A stretch of DNA of 18,796 bases from positions 1 to 18,796 of the forward strand of contig CAZXCQ010000105.1 in the NCBI GenBank assembly GCA_964639275.1, read 5' to 3'. Under the pieces are notes generated by a model, which saw nothing but the letters and a program-made list of their open reading frames with translations, was not told the DNA's origin and ran no database searches. The translations under genes and the position numbers were made by a program. The stretch is from CAZXCQ01 sp964639275 (lineage in GTDB: Bacteria; Desulfobacterota; DSM-4660; Desulfatiglandales; Desulfatiglandaceae). This document shows positions 8,046 to 14,280 of this stretch, one piece after another (the first letter of the stretch is position 1; each line of letters opens with the position of its first letter).

Positions 8046-8870
8046 ATGAGGATTCACAACAACAGAGCCCGCATCCTGCCCTATGTCTTCCTGGCGGTCT
8101 TTTATGCCCTTGTGGCAGAGGCACTGGCGGGAAAGACCTATATCTGGCGCGATAAGGAGGGGCAGATCCATTTTTCCAGCCAGAGGCCGGACCCGACCGA
8201 GACCGGAGGCGATGTCCAGGAAAAGGTCTTCAAGGAGGCGCCGCCGGCCGAAAAAACCGAAGCATCCATATCACCCAGAGACCCCATCGAACACGCGGTC
8301 CTCTGCACCTTCAGGCTCATGAACAAAAAGGGGGGGGCATCCGGGTTTTTTATCAATGACCGGGGAATGGCCATTACGGCGCGGCATGTGGTCAAAGGGG
8401 CCACCTACAGCATGAAGGCCGAGCTCCCCGGAGACAAGCGGGAATACCACGTCCGGGTCGTAAAAAAGAGCCGCAAACACGACCTTGCGCTCCTCCGGGT
8501 AGACATTGACCGGCCCACCCCCTACCTGGAGATCCGGGACCCTAAAACCCTTGTCCCCGGAGAAGAGGTCTGGGCCATCGGGAATCCCCTGCTGGCATTT
8601 CGGGATACGGTCACAAAGGGGACCTTTAGCCGCCTGTTTCCGGAGGCGGATTGGAAAAGGGAGGCAAAACTCAAGAGACCGCCCTTCAAGTTCAGGGGGG
8701 ACCAGGTGCAGTTTTCCACGCCGGTCATCCCCGGGAACAGCGGCGGGCCCCTGGTGGACAGGGAGGGCAAGGTGGTTGGTGTGGTGAGCTTTGGCTTTCC
8801 CAATACACCGCTCAATTTTGCAGCACCAAGCTCATACATATTGACCGAATTTAAGTCCTATTTGGAGTGA
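8046..8870 (+). CDS. Secreted trypsin-like (HtrA/DegP-type) serine protease with N-terminal DUF4124
   Basis: The 274-residue protein has a signal peptide (about residues 8-28, cleavage near ALA). A short DUF4124-like segment follows (TYIWRDKEGQIHFSSQRP, about 31-48). The protease domain shows the complete catalytic triad: His114 in TARHVVKG, Asp146 in KHDLALLRV and Ser232 in GNSGGPLV. There is no PDZ domain, so it is a minimal periplasmic or secreted member rather than DegP itself. The start lies 30 nt after the lipoprotein gene on the same strand, with AAAGGAAAGGGA somewhat far upstream. Co-transcription is likely, and processing of envelope proteins is an inferred role. The alternative is a protease-fold protein with a purely regulatory role, but the intact triad argues against that. 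Confidence 0.9.
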   Translation: MRIHNNRARILPYVFLAVFYALVAEALAGKTYIWRDKEGQIHFSSQRPDPTETGGDVQEKVFKEAPPAEKTEASISPRDPIEHAVLCTFRLMNKKGGASGFFINDRGMAITARHVVKGATYSMKAELPGDKREYHVRVVKKSRKHDLALLRVDIDRPTPYLEIRDPKTLVPGEEVWAIGNPLLAFRDTVTKGTFSRLFPEADWKREAKLKRPPFKFRGDQVQFSTPVIPGNSGGPLVDREGKVVGVVSFGFPNTPLNFAAPSSYILTEFKSYLE

Positions 8871-8923
8871 CAGCTCGAAGAATTTTTCACCGCAAAGACG
8901 CAGAGAACGCAAAGTTGTCTTTT

Positions 8924-8960
8924 CTTTTTCTTTGCCGTTGAGAGGACGGCAAAGAAAAAA
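8924..8960. repeat. 15-bp hairpin in the GxxExxY cassette
   Basis: CTTTTTCTTTGCCGT (8924-8938) pairs with ACGGCAAAGAAAAAA (8946-8960) across a 7-nt loop; every pair but the closing C-A matches. The GC-rich part is at the loop and the A/T-rich part at the base, with T before and A after. That is the opposite of an intrinsic terminator on either strand. Confidence 0.7.
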
Positions 8961-9043
8961 GAGCACTTTTTGCAGGACAAATTGCTATCTTAGGCAGGTT
9001 GAAAAAATGGTTGCCCTGGCAATAGGAACAAATGAGAAAGCTG

Positions 9044-9128
9044 TTTTCCTTTCTGCTGATCGCGCTTGAATAGGCTTCGCATTGAATGGGACAAGGAAGG
9101 CAGAAAGGAAAAAATTCTGCCATTCAAT
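9044..9128 (+). other. Interleaved inverted repeats (possible structured leader RNA) before the GxxExxY gene
   Basis: Stem A pairs TTTTCCTTTCTGC (9044-9056) with GCAGAAAGGAAAA (9100-9112), a perfect 13 bp. Stem B pairs ATTGAATGG (9081-9089) with CCATTCAAT (9120-9128), a perfect 9 bp. The left arm of B lies in the loop of A and the right arm lies outside it, so the two form a pseudoknot-like topology or compete as alternatives. The structure ends 25 nt before the start codon at 9154, so in a transcript it would lie in the 5' leader. Confidence 0.5.
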
Positions 9129-9153
9129 AAATCAGAAGGTGATTGAAACCATA

Positions 9154-9393
9154 ATGGACATCAACCAGCTGAGCAGCAAGGTCATCGGCGCGGCTATAGA
9201 GGTGCACAAGGCCCTGGGACCTGGTTTGCTTGAATCAGCATATGAAGAATGCATGGCTCATGAACTGGGTCTCAGAGGGCTATCATTTGAGAGGCAGAAG
9301 CCCTTAGGCATAGTTTACAAAGGCAAGAGAATGGATTACAGAAAGCAAAGAAAACCTCAACTCAGCGTCCTTTGCGTCTCTGCGGTGAGTTAG
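9154..9393 (+). pseudogene. Truncated GxxExxY protein gene (PD-(D/E)XK superfamily remnant)
   Basis: The first 60 or so residues match the GxxExxY family (TIGR04256/PDDEXK_3 type), including the eponymous motif in ALGPGLLESAYEECMAHEL and the YKG segment at 55-57. Full members run to roughly 120-130 residues, with the nuclease-like D...ExK strand region following. Here the frame passes after Met60-Asp61-Tyr62 into the flanking repeat and stops at 79 residues, so the expected catalytic core is missing. This looks like an internal deletion joining the N-terminal half to the right repeat. The ATG at 9154 is preferred over an upstream TTG (9082), because homology begins there and AGAAGG lies upstream. 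The gene overlaps the convergent phosphatase gene by 32 nt. It is probably non-functional. Confidence 0.75.
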
Positions 9394-10030
9394 GGTCCGG
9401 GTGCTGCTGTTCGATGGCGGTGAGGATCGGCACTATTTCCGTCATGTCCCGGGCCTTGAAGGGGGTGTCCAGGTCCGGATTGCCATAGGAGACAAAATAC
9501 ACCCCGGCGGCTTTCGCCGTTTGGTGGTCCACCTCGGAATCGCCAATATAGGCGGCCTGATCCGGCCTGAGCCCAAAAAAGGTCAGGATCTTGAATAGAG
9601 ACTCGGGATGGGGTTTGGGGTTCTCGACGTCCAGGGAGGATACGACAATATCAAAATAGTGGTCAAGGCCGTTCCATTTGAGCACATCCCCTATGGTGGT
9701 GCTCCGGTTGGTCGCAACGGCCAGGCCAAAACGAGGCTTGATCGCCTTCAAGAGATCTTCTAGCCCCGGCTCAATGATCATGTCCCTTACAAAGGGGGAA
9801 TAGTCCATCCGGAGCCGGTAGGCATGAGCCTCGTCGGTCAAGGGGGTCCCGCGCATGATGTGGTCCACCGACTCAATGGCCGTATGGCTGTGGACAAAGT
9901 CCACTTCGTCCTCCGACATGGGGGGCAGGCCAAAATGATCAAGGATGTGGTTGTAGAAGTTGATGTTGGCCTGACGGGAGTCAAACATGACGCCATCGCA
10001 GTCAAAGATTACAGCGGATATCTTTTTCAT
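9362..10030 (-). CDS. HAD-superfamily hydrolase, phosphoglycolate phosphatase-like
   Basis: This is a 222-residue cytosolic phosphatase. HAD motif I is FDCDGVMFD (Asp10 nucleophile, Asp12), motif II is in VATNRST, motif III is the Lys in NPKPHPE and motif IV is IGDSEVD. An alpha-helical cap follows motif I, as in the Gph/PgmB-like subfamily. The substrate cannot be set from sequence: 2-phosphoglycolate, pyrophosphate and sugar phosphates are all possible. The start is ATG at 10030; a GTG two codons upstream has no clear ribosome-binding site either. The last nine codons and stop lie in the right CACCGC repeat of the neighbouring cassette, which gives the unusual basic tail NSPQRRKGR. The native C-terminus was therefore probably replaced by repeat sequence. 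Confidence 0.85.
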   Translation of the reverse strand: MKKISAVIFDCDGVMFDSRQANINFYNHILDHFGLPPMSEDEVDFVHSHTAIESVDHIMRGTPLTDEAHAYRLRMDYSPFVRDMIIEPGLEDLLKAIKPRFGLAVATNRSTTIGDVLKWNGLDHYFDIVVSSLDVENPKPHPESLFKILTFFGLRPDQAAYIGDSEVDHQTAKAAGVYFVSYGNPDLDTPFKARDMTEIVPILTAIEQQHPDPNSPQRRKGR

Positions 10031-10071
10031 GGGCACCGTAATTTAAGAATTCGTAACACTTTAGCCTTTTG

Positions 10072-10141
10072 AAACCCGGGCAATGGGGATTCCGAATCCC
10101 CATTGCCCTGTCTCAGTCCCTATAGCTGATTACCCGGGTTT
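10072..10141. promoter_or_regulatory. Nested inverted repeats in the divergent region between the HAD and LysM genes
   Basis: GGGCAATGGGGATTC (10078-10092) and GAATCCCCATTGCCC (10094-10108) form a perfect 15-bp inverted repeat around a single base. An outer pair, AAACCCGGG (10072-10080) and CCCGGGTTT (10133-10141), also matches perfectly. There is no T-run, and the genes on both sides point away, so a terminator is not expected. An operator or a processed leader hairpin is possible. The right outer arm ends 6 nt before the LysM start codon. Confidence 0.6.
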
Positions 10142-10146
10142 TGTAA

Positions 10147-12030
10147 ATGGCAACGGGTGTAAAATTGCCAGGAAATAGACACATTTTTTTTGGGGTTTTT
10201 GCCCTCCTCGCTGTTTCGCTTTTCCTCGGGCCGGTTGAGGCCCTCCAGGAAAGGGATCGCCGTCCCATAACGCTGGGGGGCAAGACATACGTGCCCCAGG
10301 ATTATGTCGTCAAGAAGGGGGAGTGGATATCCAAGATCTTGAGGCAGGAGTGCTCTCCCAGGGAGAGCGATCTGCCCCGACTCCTGGCCGTGGTGAGAAA
10401 ACTCAACCGGTCGCTGCGCGACCCGGATCTGATCCAACCGGGAGACAGGATCGTTATCCTCCGCCAGGTTAACCCGGATCCGGGCTCCCTGGCAGGAAAG
10501 CAGCCGCAGGAGGAAAAAACCCTCCTCCATCCTGTTCGTAAGGAGCCAAAATATGAAGAATATACGGTCAGGCGTGGCGACTGGCTGAGCAAGATTGCCC
10601 ACACCCGCTATGGCATCACATTGGCGGTCTTTTTCAATCAATATCTGGGACTTTTCAAAGAATCAAACCCTTCTCTCAAAGACCCCAACAGGATATATCC
10701 GGGCCAGGTCATCCGGTTGCCCCTTTACCCGCCACAATTTGCAAAAAGGCCTGTCAAGCCGATCCTGCTTTCCCGGCCCGTCGAGACATCCCCCCTGGAA
10801 GGCCCGCCAGTAACGGCAAAACTGTTCGGTCCCAAGATACCGCCAGGACCAAAGGCACCGACATTAACACCCGGCCCCGTGACCCCGGTAAACCCGGCCG
10901 TCTATCACCTGGGGAGGATATTTTCGGAGATGGGAGAAGAGTGGGTCCAGTCCGGCGAGCATTTTATCCCCCTCAAATCGGGGAGCGGGGTCCATTTTAA
11001 GGTCCCATCTTTTCCCATGGTGTATGTCAGAAACGGGAGATGGGTGATCGTGGATCCGCGCAACGGCTTTCCGGAGGAGATCGCCAGTCTCATCGGATCC
11101 ACATGGGGGCATTACCGGGTTGTCCATCTGAGAGAAGAAGACGATCTGCGATCCGCCCTGGACAGGGTCTTAAAGGCATGTGGCTACCCCAAGGTGTATA
11201 AAAAAGGTGAGCCCCTTGAGCTGGGTGGCGATATCGGCCTCAGGATCACGGGCGACTGGATCGTAGCCCTGGCCGAACCGGGTTCAGACAAAGACCCCGG
11301 CTTTATCCTCATCAATCTGATAGAATCCCACAGGCCCCGCACCCCGCAGACAATCAAGGACTACCTGGCGCGGGTGGGGGTCAAGGCCATCGAGTATCCA
11401 CCGGTGCGAGGCAATGCCCCTGCCGATACCTGCCGGATCGAAAAGACCGCGGCCGGCCCGGACCGCTCATCACTGGTAGAGACCCTGCTCACCCTGATGG
11501 GTTACCCTTTCTCCCCCCGGGCCAAGGTCCACGTGTATCAGAACCGCGAGGGAGACCTCAAGTTTATTGTCACCGCCGATTATTACCTCCGGGTTAAGGA
11601 CAGAAATGTCATCATCGACCTGAGCGGTATGTCCCCGGCATTCAAGTCACTCCTGGAAGACCACGCCTTTCTGGTCCTCGAGCTGGCGACCGTAAAGGAC
11701 CGCCTGGATGTGGTCGTCAATATCCTCCAATTCTTTGGTGTGCGATTCCGGCCGGGGCCCCTCTCCTTCTCGGCCACTGCCAGGGATGAATCCAAAAACA
11801 TCCGGATTACCTTACCAGGGGTCGTCTTCTCAGACCACCAGGGAAGACCCGTCCTCGCAACCCCACTAGATCTCCCCGACAACATCGCGGCATTCCTCGG
11901 CCGCAAGGGATACGGATACCTGACCCTTTCCACCTCCCCGGTGCCGCTGTCAGAAAAAGGTGACCCTGTGGTCCTGACCCGCCAGGCCCCCGGGGGTTCT
12001 CAGGTTGCCAGGGAAAAAACAAAGAAATAG
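10147..12030 (+). CDS. Exported protein with two LysM domains and a large uncharacterised C-terminal region
   Basis: The 627-residue protein has an N-terminal signal segment (about residues 12-32, likely cleaved after VEA). LysM domain 1 spans about 52-107 (YVVKKGEWISKIL ... IQPGDRIVIL) and LysM domain 2 about 138-193 (YTVRRGDWLSKIA ... IYPGQVIRLP). LysM domains bind the glycan of peptidoglycan, so the protein should sit at the cell wall in the periplasm. A Pro-rich linker covers about 195-255. I do not recognise the remaining 350 residues; they look like alternating alpha/beta sequence without membrane segments. The ATG at 10147 lacks a good Shine-Dalgarno site and lies immediately after the CCCGGG palindrome, so the start is less certain. 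The last sense codon and stop lie within the first unit of a downstream repeat. Confidence 0.85.
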   Translation: MATGVKLPGNRHIFFGVFALLAVSLFLGPVEALQERDRRPITLGGKTYVPQDYVVKKGEWISKILRQECSPRESDLPRLLAVVRKLNRSLRDPDLIQPGDRIVILRQVNPDPGSLAGKQPQEEKTLLHPVRKEPKYEEYTVRRGDWLSKIAHTRYGITLAVFFNQYLGLFKESNPSLKDPNRIYPGQVIRLPLYPPQFAKRPVKPILLSRPVETSPLEGPPVTAKLFGPKIPPGPKAPTLTPGPVTPVNPAVYHLGRIFSEMGEEWVQSGEHFIPLKSGSGVHFKVPSFPMVYVRNGRWVIVDPRNGFPEEIASLIGSTWGHYRVVHLREEDDLRSALDRVLKACGYPKVYKKGEPLELGGDIGLRITGDWIVALAEPGSDKDPGFILINLIESHRPRTPQTIKDYLARVGVKAIEYPPVRGNAPADTCRIEKTAAGPDRSSLVETLLTLMGYPFSPRAKVHVYQNREGDLKFIVTADYYLRVKDRNVIIDLSGMSPAFKSLLEDHAFLVLELATVKDRLDVVVNILQFFGVRFRPGPLSFSATARDESKNIRITLPGVVFSDHQGRPVLATPLDLPDNIAAFLGRKGYGYLTLSTSPVPLSEKGDPVVLTRQAPGGSQVAREKTKK

Positions 12031-12251
12031 AATATCGAATACCCGCCTGCCATGCAGAGTGCTTGGGGATTGAATAGCAGATGCGGCGCTGGTATCAATA
12101 TTGCGGTGCCATCCCGAGTTTGACCGAAGGCATTGCGGGCAGGTCGATCAAGGAACCGCAGAATTACGAAGGAATCACTTCGACATTCGACATCCCTTGT
12201 TCAATATTCTGCGGTTCTGCTCGCACCTGCTCTCACTTGGAAAGAACAATC
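12025..12251. repeat. Intergenic tandem repeat, unit A (227 bp)
   Basis: The first 55 bp (12025-12079) recur exactly at 12252-12306, and 12093-12151 recurs exactly after the assembly gap from 12407. Unit A also contains a 12-bp perfect inverted repeat, GAACCGCAGAAT (12153-12164) with ATTCTGCGGTTC (12206-12217). Its right side is made of period-7 units (TTCGACA, TTCGACA, TCCCTTG, TTCAATA, TTCTGCG, GTTCTGC from 12179). The 58-residue frame inside it (12081-12257) has no recognisable domain and is not counted as a gene. I see nothing else coding here. Confidence 0.8.
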
Positions 12252-12486
12252 AAATAGAATATCGAATACCCGCCTGCCATGCAGAGTGCTTGGGGATTGA
12301 ATAGCANNNNNNNNNNNNNNNNNNNNNNNNNNNNNNNNNNNNNNNNNNNNNNNNNNNNNNNNNNNNNNNNNNNNNNNNNNNNNNNNNNNNNNNNNNNNNN
12401 NNNNNNTATCAATATTGCGGTGCCATCCCGAGTTTGACCGAAGGCATTGCGGGCAGGTCGATCAAAAAACCGCAGAACTGCGAAGG
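12252..12486. repeat. Intergenic tandem repeat, unit B, broken by the assembly gap
   Basis: The parts on both sides of the gap match unit A. The stretch corresponding to the 13 bases at 12080-12092 of unit A is replaced by N. The similarity fades after about 12486, before the second half of the unit A hairpin, so unit B is truncated. A GG-to-AA change relative to unit A creates an A-run at 12464-12469. Confidence 0.8.
12307..12406. other. Assembly gap of 100 N
   Basis: Exactly 100 N lie inside a repeated unit. This is a conventional placeholder length, so the true distance is unknown. By comparison with unit A only 13 bases would be missing, but extra tandem units could also be collapsed here. 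Confidence 0.95.
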
Positions 12487-12527
12487 TGCCCACCGGCAGG
12501 GCCTGTAGCAGGGGCGCTGCGGTGGGC
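12464..12527 (-). terminator. Candidate terminator region at the end of the qrc operon
   Basis: Read on the minus strand, the sequence after the last small gene has a stem formed by GCCCACCGCAG and CTGCCGGTGGGC (plus coordinates 12517-12527 and 12488-12499, one bulged base). A short CGCAG/CTGCG hairpin and T6 (12469-12464) follow. The second hairpin has a very small loop, so as an intrinsic terminator it is weak. Confidence 0.35.
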
Positions 12528-12556
12528 GATTGGGAAGGATACCGGGGGAAGGAAAC

Positions 12557-12715
12557 TCAGAAGTGTCTCTCCCTTAAAAATCCAAAGACGTGCAGACCGG
12601 TCTTTATCACCGTAACCACAAGACCGACGCCCACAACCCCGAGGGCAATGTACAGGAGACCAAAAAAGATCAGGTACTCGATGTTCCATTGCCATTCAAA
12701 CGATAGCGGTGTCAT
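12557..12715 (-). CDS. Small single-pass membrane protein, last gene of the qrc cluster (52 aa)
   Basis: A 52-residue frame starts at ATG 12715 behind an excellent AAGGAG site and ends at TGA 12557. The start MTPLSFEWQWNIEYLIFFGL leads into one hydrophobic helix (about residues 14-38). A short basic cytoplasmic-type tail follows and ends in LRERHF. I do not recognise the family. It lies 165 nt downstream of qrcD on the same strand and is the last gene before the repeat region. Small single-helix subunits occur in related NrfD-containing complexes such as Hmc, so it may be an accessory subunit of this Qrc complex; that is inference. The strong ribosome-binding site and clean membrane helix argue that it is real despite its length. 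Confidence 0.65.
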   Translation of the reverse strand: MTPLSFEWQWNIEYLIFFGLLYIALGVVGVGLVVTVIKTGLHVFGFLRERHF

Positions 12716-12880
12716 CTATTTTCTCCTTGTATACCTGTTTATTCCAAAACGGAAAATCTAGTCCTCTGGATCAGGTCAGAGACAGATGGTTCTGCCCTAG
12801 AGTCCCGCGTTTGGGAGTGTTGGACTGATGGAGAACTCCATAACTCGTTGAGACTCTAAAAACTATATCCCCGCTGGGTA

Positions 12881-14164
12881 TCACCAAGTTCGGTTTCTCC
12901 CCGCGCGCCAGAGGCTGCCCCCCAATTCTAATTCAGTGACCGGGTTTAGTTCCTTCTCCTTTGGAAAGATCGGGAGGTATCGGTAGGCAGCGGAAAAGAG
13001 CAAAAATCCGTAGCCAACCACGGCCAGGGCAATTCCCCATTCCTGCCAGGTGGGCAGGTAGCTCCAAAATCTATCAAAGGGCATCACCGGGATGGCAAGG
13101 GTGACAATGATAAACAGAAAACGGTTAAGCACGATCCCGATGCAGTTCATCAGGCAGGCCACGATCAGCCATCCCTCCTGCTCCCTCGCCTTTGACAGGA
13201 GAATAATGGCCGGAATGATCCCAAAGACGATGATCTCGCAAATCACCATCCAGAGCCCGTACGGGCCTTCCCTAAAAAAGGACATAAATGTCAGCCCGGC
13301 CCTGGGAACCACGCCAAATATCCAGCCCAGATAGTCAAAGATCTTGAGGACCAGGTAGATGCCCAGGAGCCAGCCCGCAATCTTTGCCAGGGTCTGGTAG
13401 GCGTCTCTGGGCACCAGTTTCTTGCGGGTGACAAATTCGGCGAGTCTTGTACATAGTATGGTGAAGCACGGGCCTGCCGAAATGGATGACAGGACAAAGA
13501 GGAAAAAGGTCCATGGCCAGATATAAAAGCCCTCTCTCGCGGCAAACGGCCGGGCATACATAACCCCAAACATCCCTCCCAGCGAACCCTGATGGAAAAA
13601 GGAGAGAAAGACCCCTGTGGCGGCAAAGACGCCCATGACATGGTGGAGATTGTGTCCGAAAAAACGGAGTTCCTTGACCCGCTGGATCTGCCTGTTTTCG
13701 AGGATGATGGGGATGAACTCGATGGCCAGCACGATGAGGTAGCAGGTGATACAGAAGGACACCTCCACCAGCATCGAATGGATGTTGGCGTGCCAGAAGA
13801 TAAACCACCCCCGGAGCGGCTGCCCGATATCGATTCCCAACATGGCCATTGCGCCGGAGTAGCAGATAAATCCAATGACCACGGCGGCGTTGATGATATT
13901 CTTCAATTCCTTTTTGCCCACAATATAGGTCAGAAAGCCGGTAAAAAACGCCCCGGCCCCCAGGGCAATCACGGACAGGTCGAATACGATCCAGAGGGCA
14001 AACGCAAAGACATTACTCATGTTGGTCTGATTCAGCCCCTTCCAGAGACAAAGAAAGGCCGATAACCCGCCCCATGCCAGGAGACAAAGCCACGGCAGGG
14101 TCCAGAACAAAAACTTCACGGGGGAACATCTCTTGACGCCTTCCGGTAACAATGGCGAATCCAT
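12881..14164 (-). CDS. qrcD: NrfD/PsrC-type integral membrane subunit of the Qrc complex (QrcD)
   Basis: The 427-residue protein is dominated by about ten hydrophobic segments separated by short loops, typical of NrfD/PsrC quinone-interacting subunits. It starts at ATG 14164 behind GGGAGGATAAATA, a clear ribosome-binding site. Examples of its membrane segments are FLFWTLPWLCLLAWGGLSAF near the N-terminus and IIVFGIIPAIILLSK later. Conserved-looking polar groups sit between helices (FWHANIHSMLVEVSF, FFGHNLHHVMG). In Qrc this subunit carries the menaquinone site and receives electrons through the FeS subunit. It follows qrcC after 107 nt, unusually wide for this operon. About 63 nt of that gap is explained by an inserted repeat and its 12-bp duplication. 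Membership of an alternative complex III-like relative is the main alternative. Confidence 0.9.
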   Translation of the reverse strand: MDSPLLPEGVKRCSPVKFLFWTLPWLCLLAWGGLSAFLCLWKGLNQTNMSNVFAFALWIVFDLSVIALGAGAFFTGFLTYIVGKKELKNIINAAVVIGFICYSGAMAMLGIDIGQPLRGWFIFWHANIHSMLVEVSFCITCYLIVLAIEFIPIILENRQIQRVKELRFFGHNLHHVMGVFAATGVFLSFFHQGSLGGMFGVMYARPFAAREGFYIWPWTFFLFVLSSISAGPCFTILCTRLAEFVTRKKLVPRDAYQTLAKIAGWLLGIYLVLKIFDYLGWIFGVVPRAGLTFMSFFREGPYGLWMVICEIIVFGIIPAIILLSKAREQEGWLIVACLMNCIGIVLNRFLFIIVTLAIPVMPFDRFWSYLPTWQEWGIALAVVGYGFLLFSAAYRYLPIFPKEKELNPVTELELGGSLWRAGRNRTW

Positions 14165-14205
14165 TATTTATCCTCCCTGAGAGAGTTGATAAACTCCATC
14201 TGTTA

Positions 14206-14280
14206 TAATCAAAATTCCCACCGCAGAGACGCGGAGGACGCAGAGTTCACTTTCTTATCGTTTCCCTTTAATCAAAATTC
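14206..14280. mobile_element. Solo CACCGC repeat flanked by 12-bp direct repeats
   Basis: TAATCAAAATTC occurs at 14206-14217 and exactly again at 14269-14280. Between the copies are 51 bp whose first part (14219-14245) matches the end sequence of the GxxExxY cassette (CACCGCAGAGACGCGGAG...). The arrangement looks like an insertion with target duplication, or a scar left by a larger element. The qrcC-side copy of the 12-mer contains the stop codon of qrcC. Confidence 0.65.

Larger units (their letters stand above)
8888..9387. mobile_element. GxxExxY cassette bounded by inverted CACCGC repeats
   Basis: The left end (8888-8914, beginning CACCGCAAAGACGCAGAG) and right end (9363-9387, ending CGTCTCTGCGGTG) are inverted copies of one roughly 27-bp sequence. 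Between them lie a folded leader and a truncated GxxExxY gene. The interior is clearly more AT-rich than the flanking genes. A third, solo copy of the end sequence sits at 14219-14245 with flanking direct repeats, which suggests mobility. No transposase is present, and I see no target duplication around this copy. Whether it is an autonomous or trans-mobilised unit cannot be told from this window. Confidence 0.6.

Noticed and set aside
8924..8960. Intrinsic terminator after the protease gene
   Set aside because: The T-tract precedes and the A-tract follows the stem, so on neither strand is there a stem followed by T residues.
9082..9153. Longer GxxExxY protein starting at TTG 9082
   Set aside because: The extra 24 residues overlap the structured leader and precede the point where family similarity begins.
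12081..12257. 58-residue frame inside repeat unit A
   Set aside because: It has no recognisable domain and no ribosome-binding site, and it is made of repeat sequence.
12462..12695. 77-residue minus-strand frame
   Set aside because: It overlaps the 52-codon membrane protein gene in another frame, runs into the repeat and is compositionally unlike a protein.
13592..14065. 157-residue plus-strand frame opposite qrcD
   Set aside because: It is a shadow of the GC-rich membrane-protein gene, which has its own good ribosome-binding site and clear family features.
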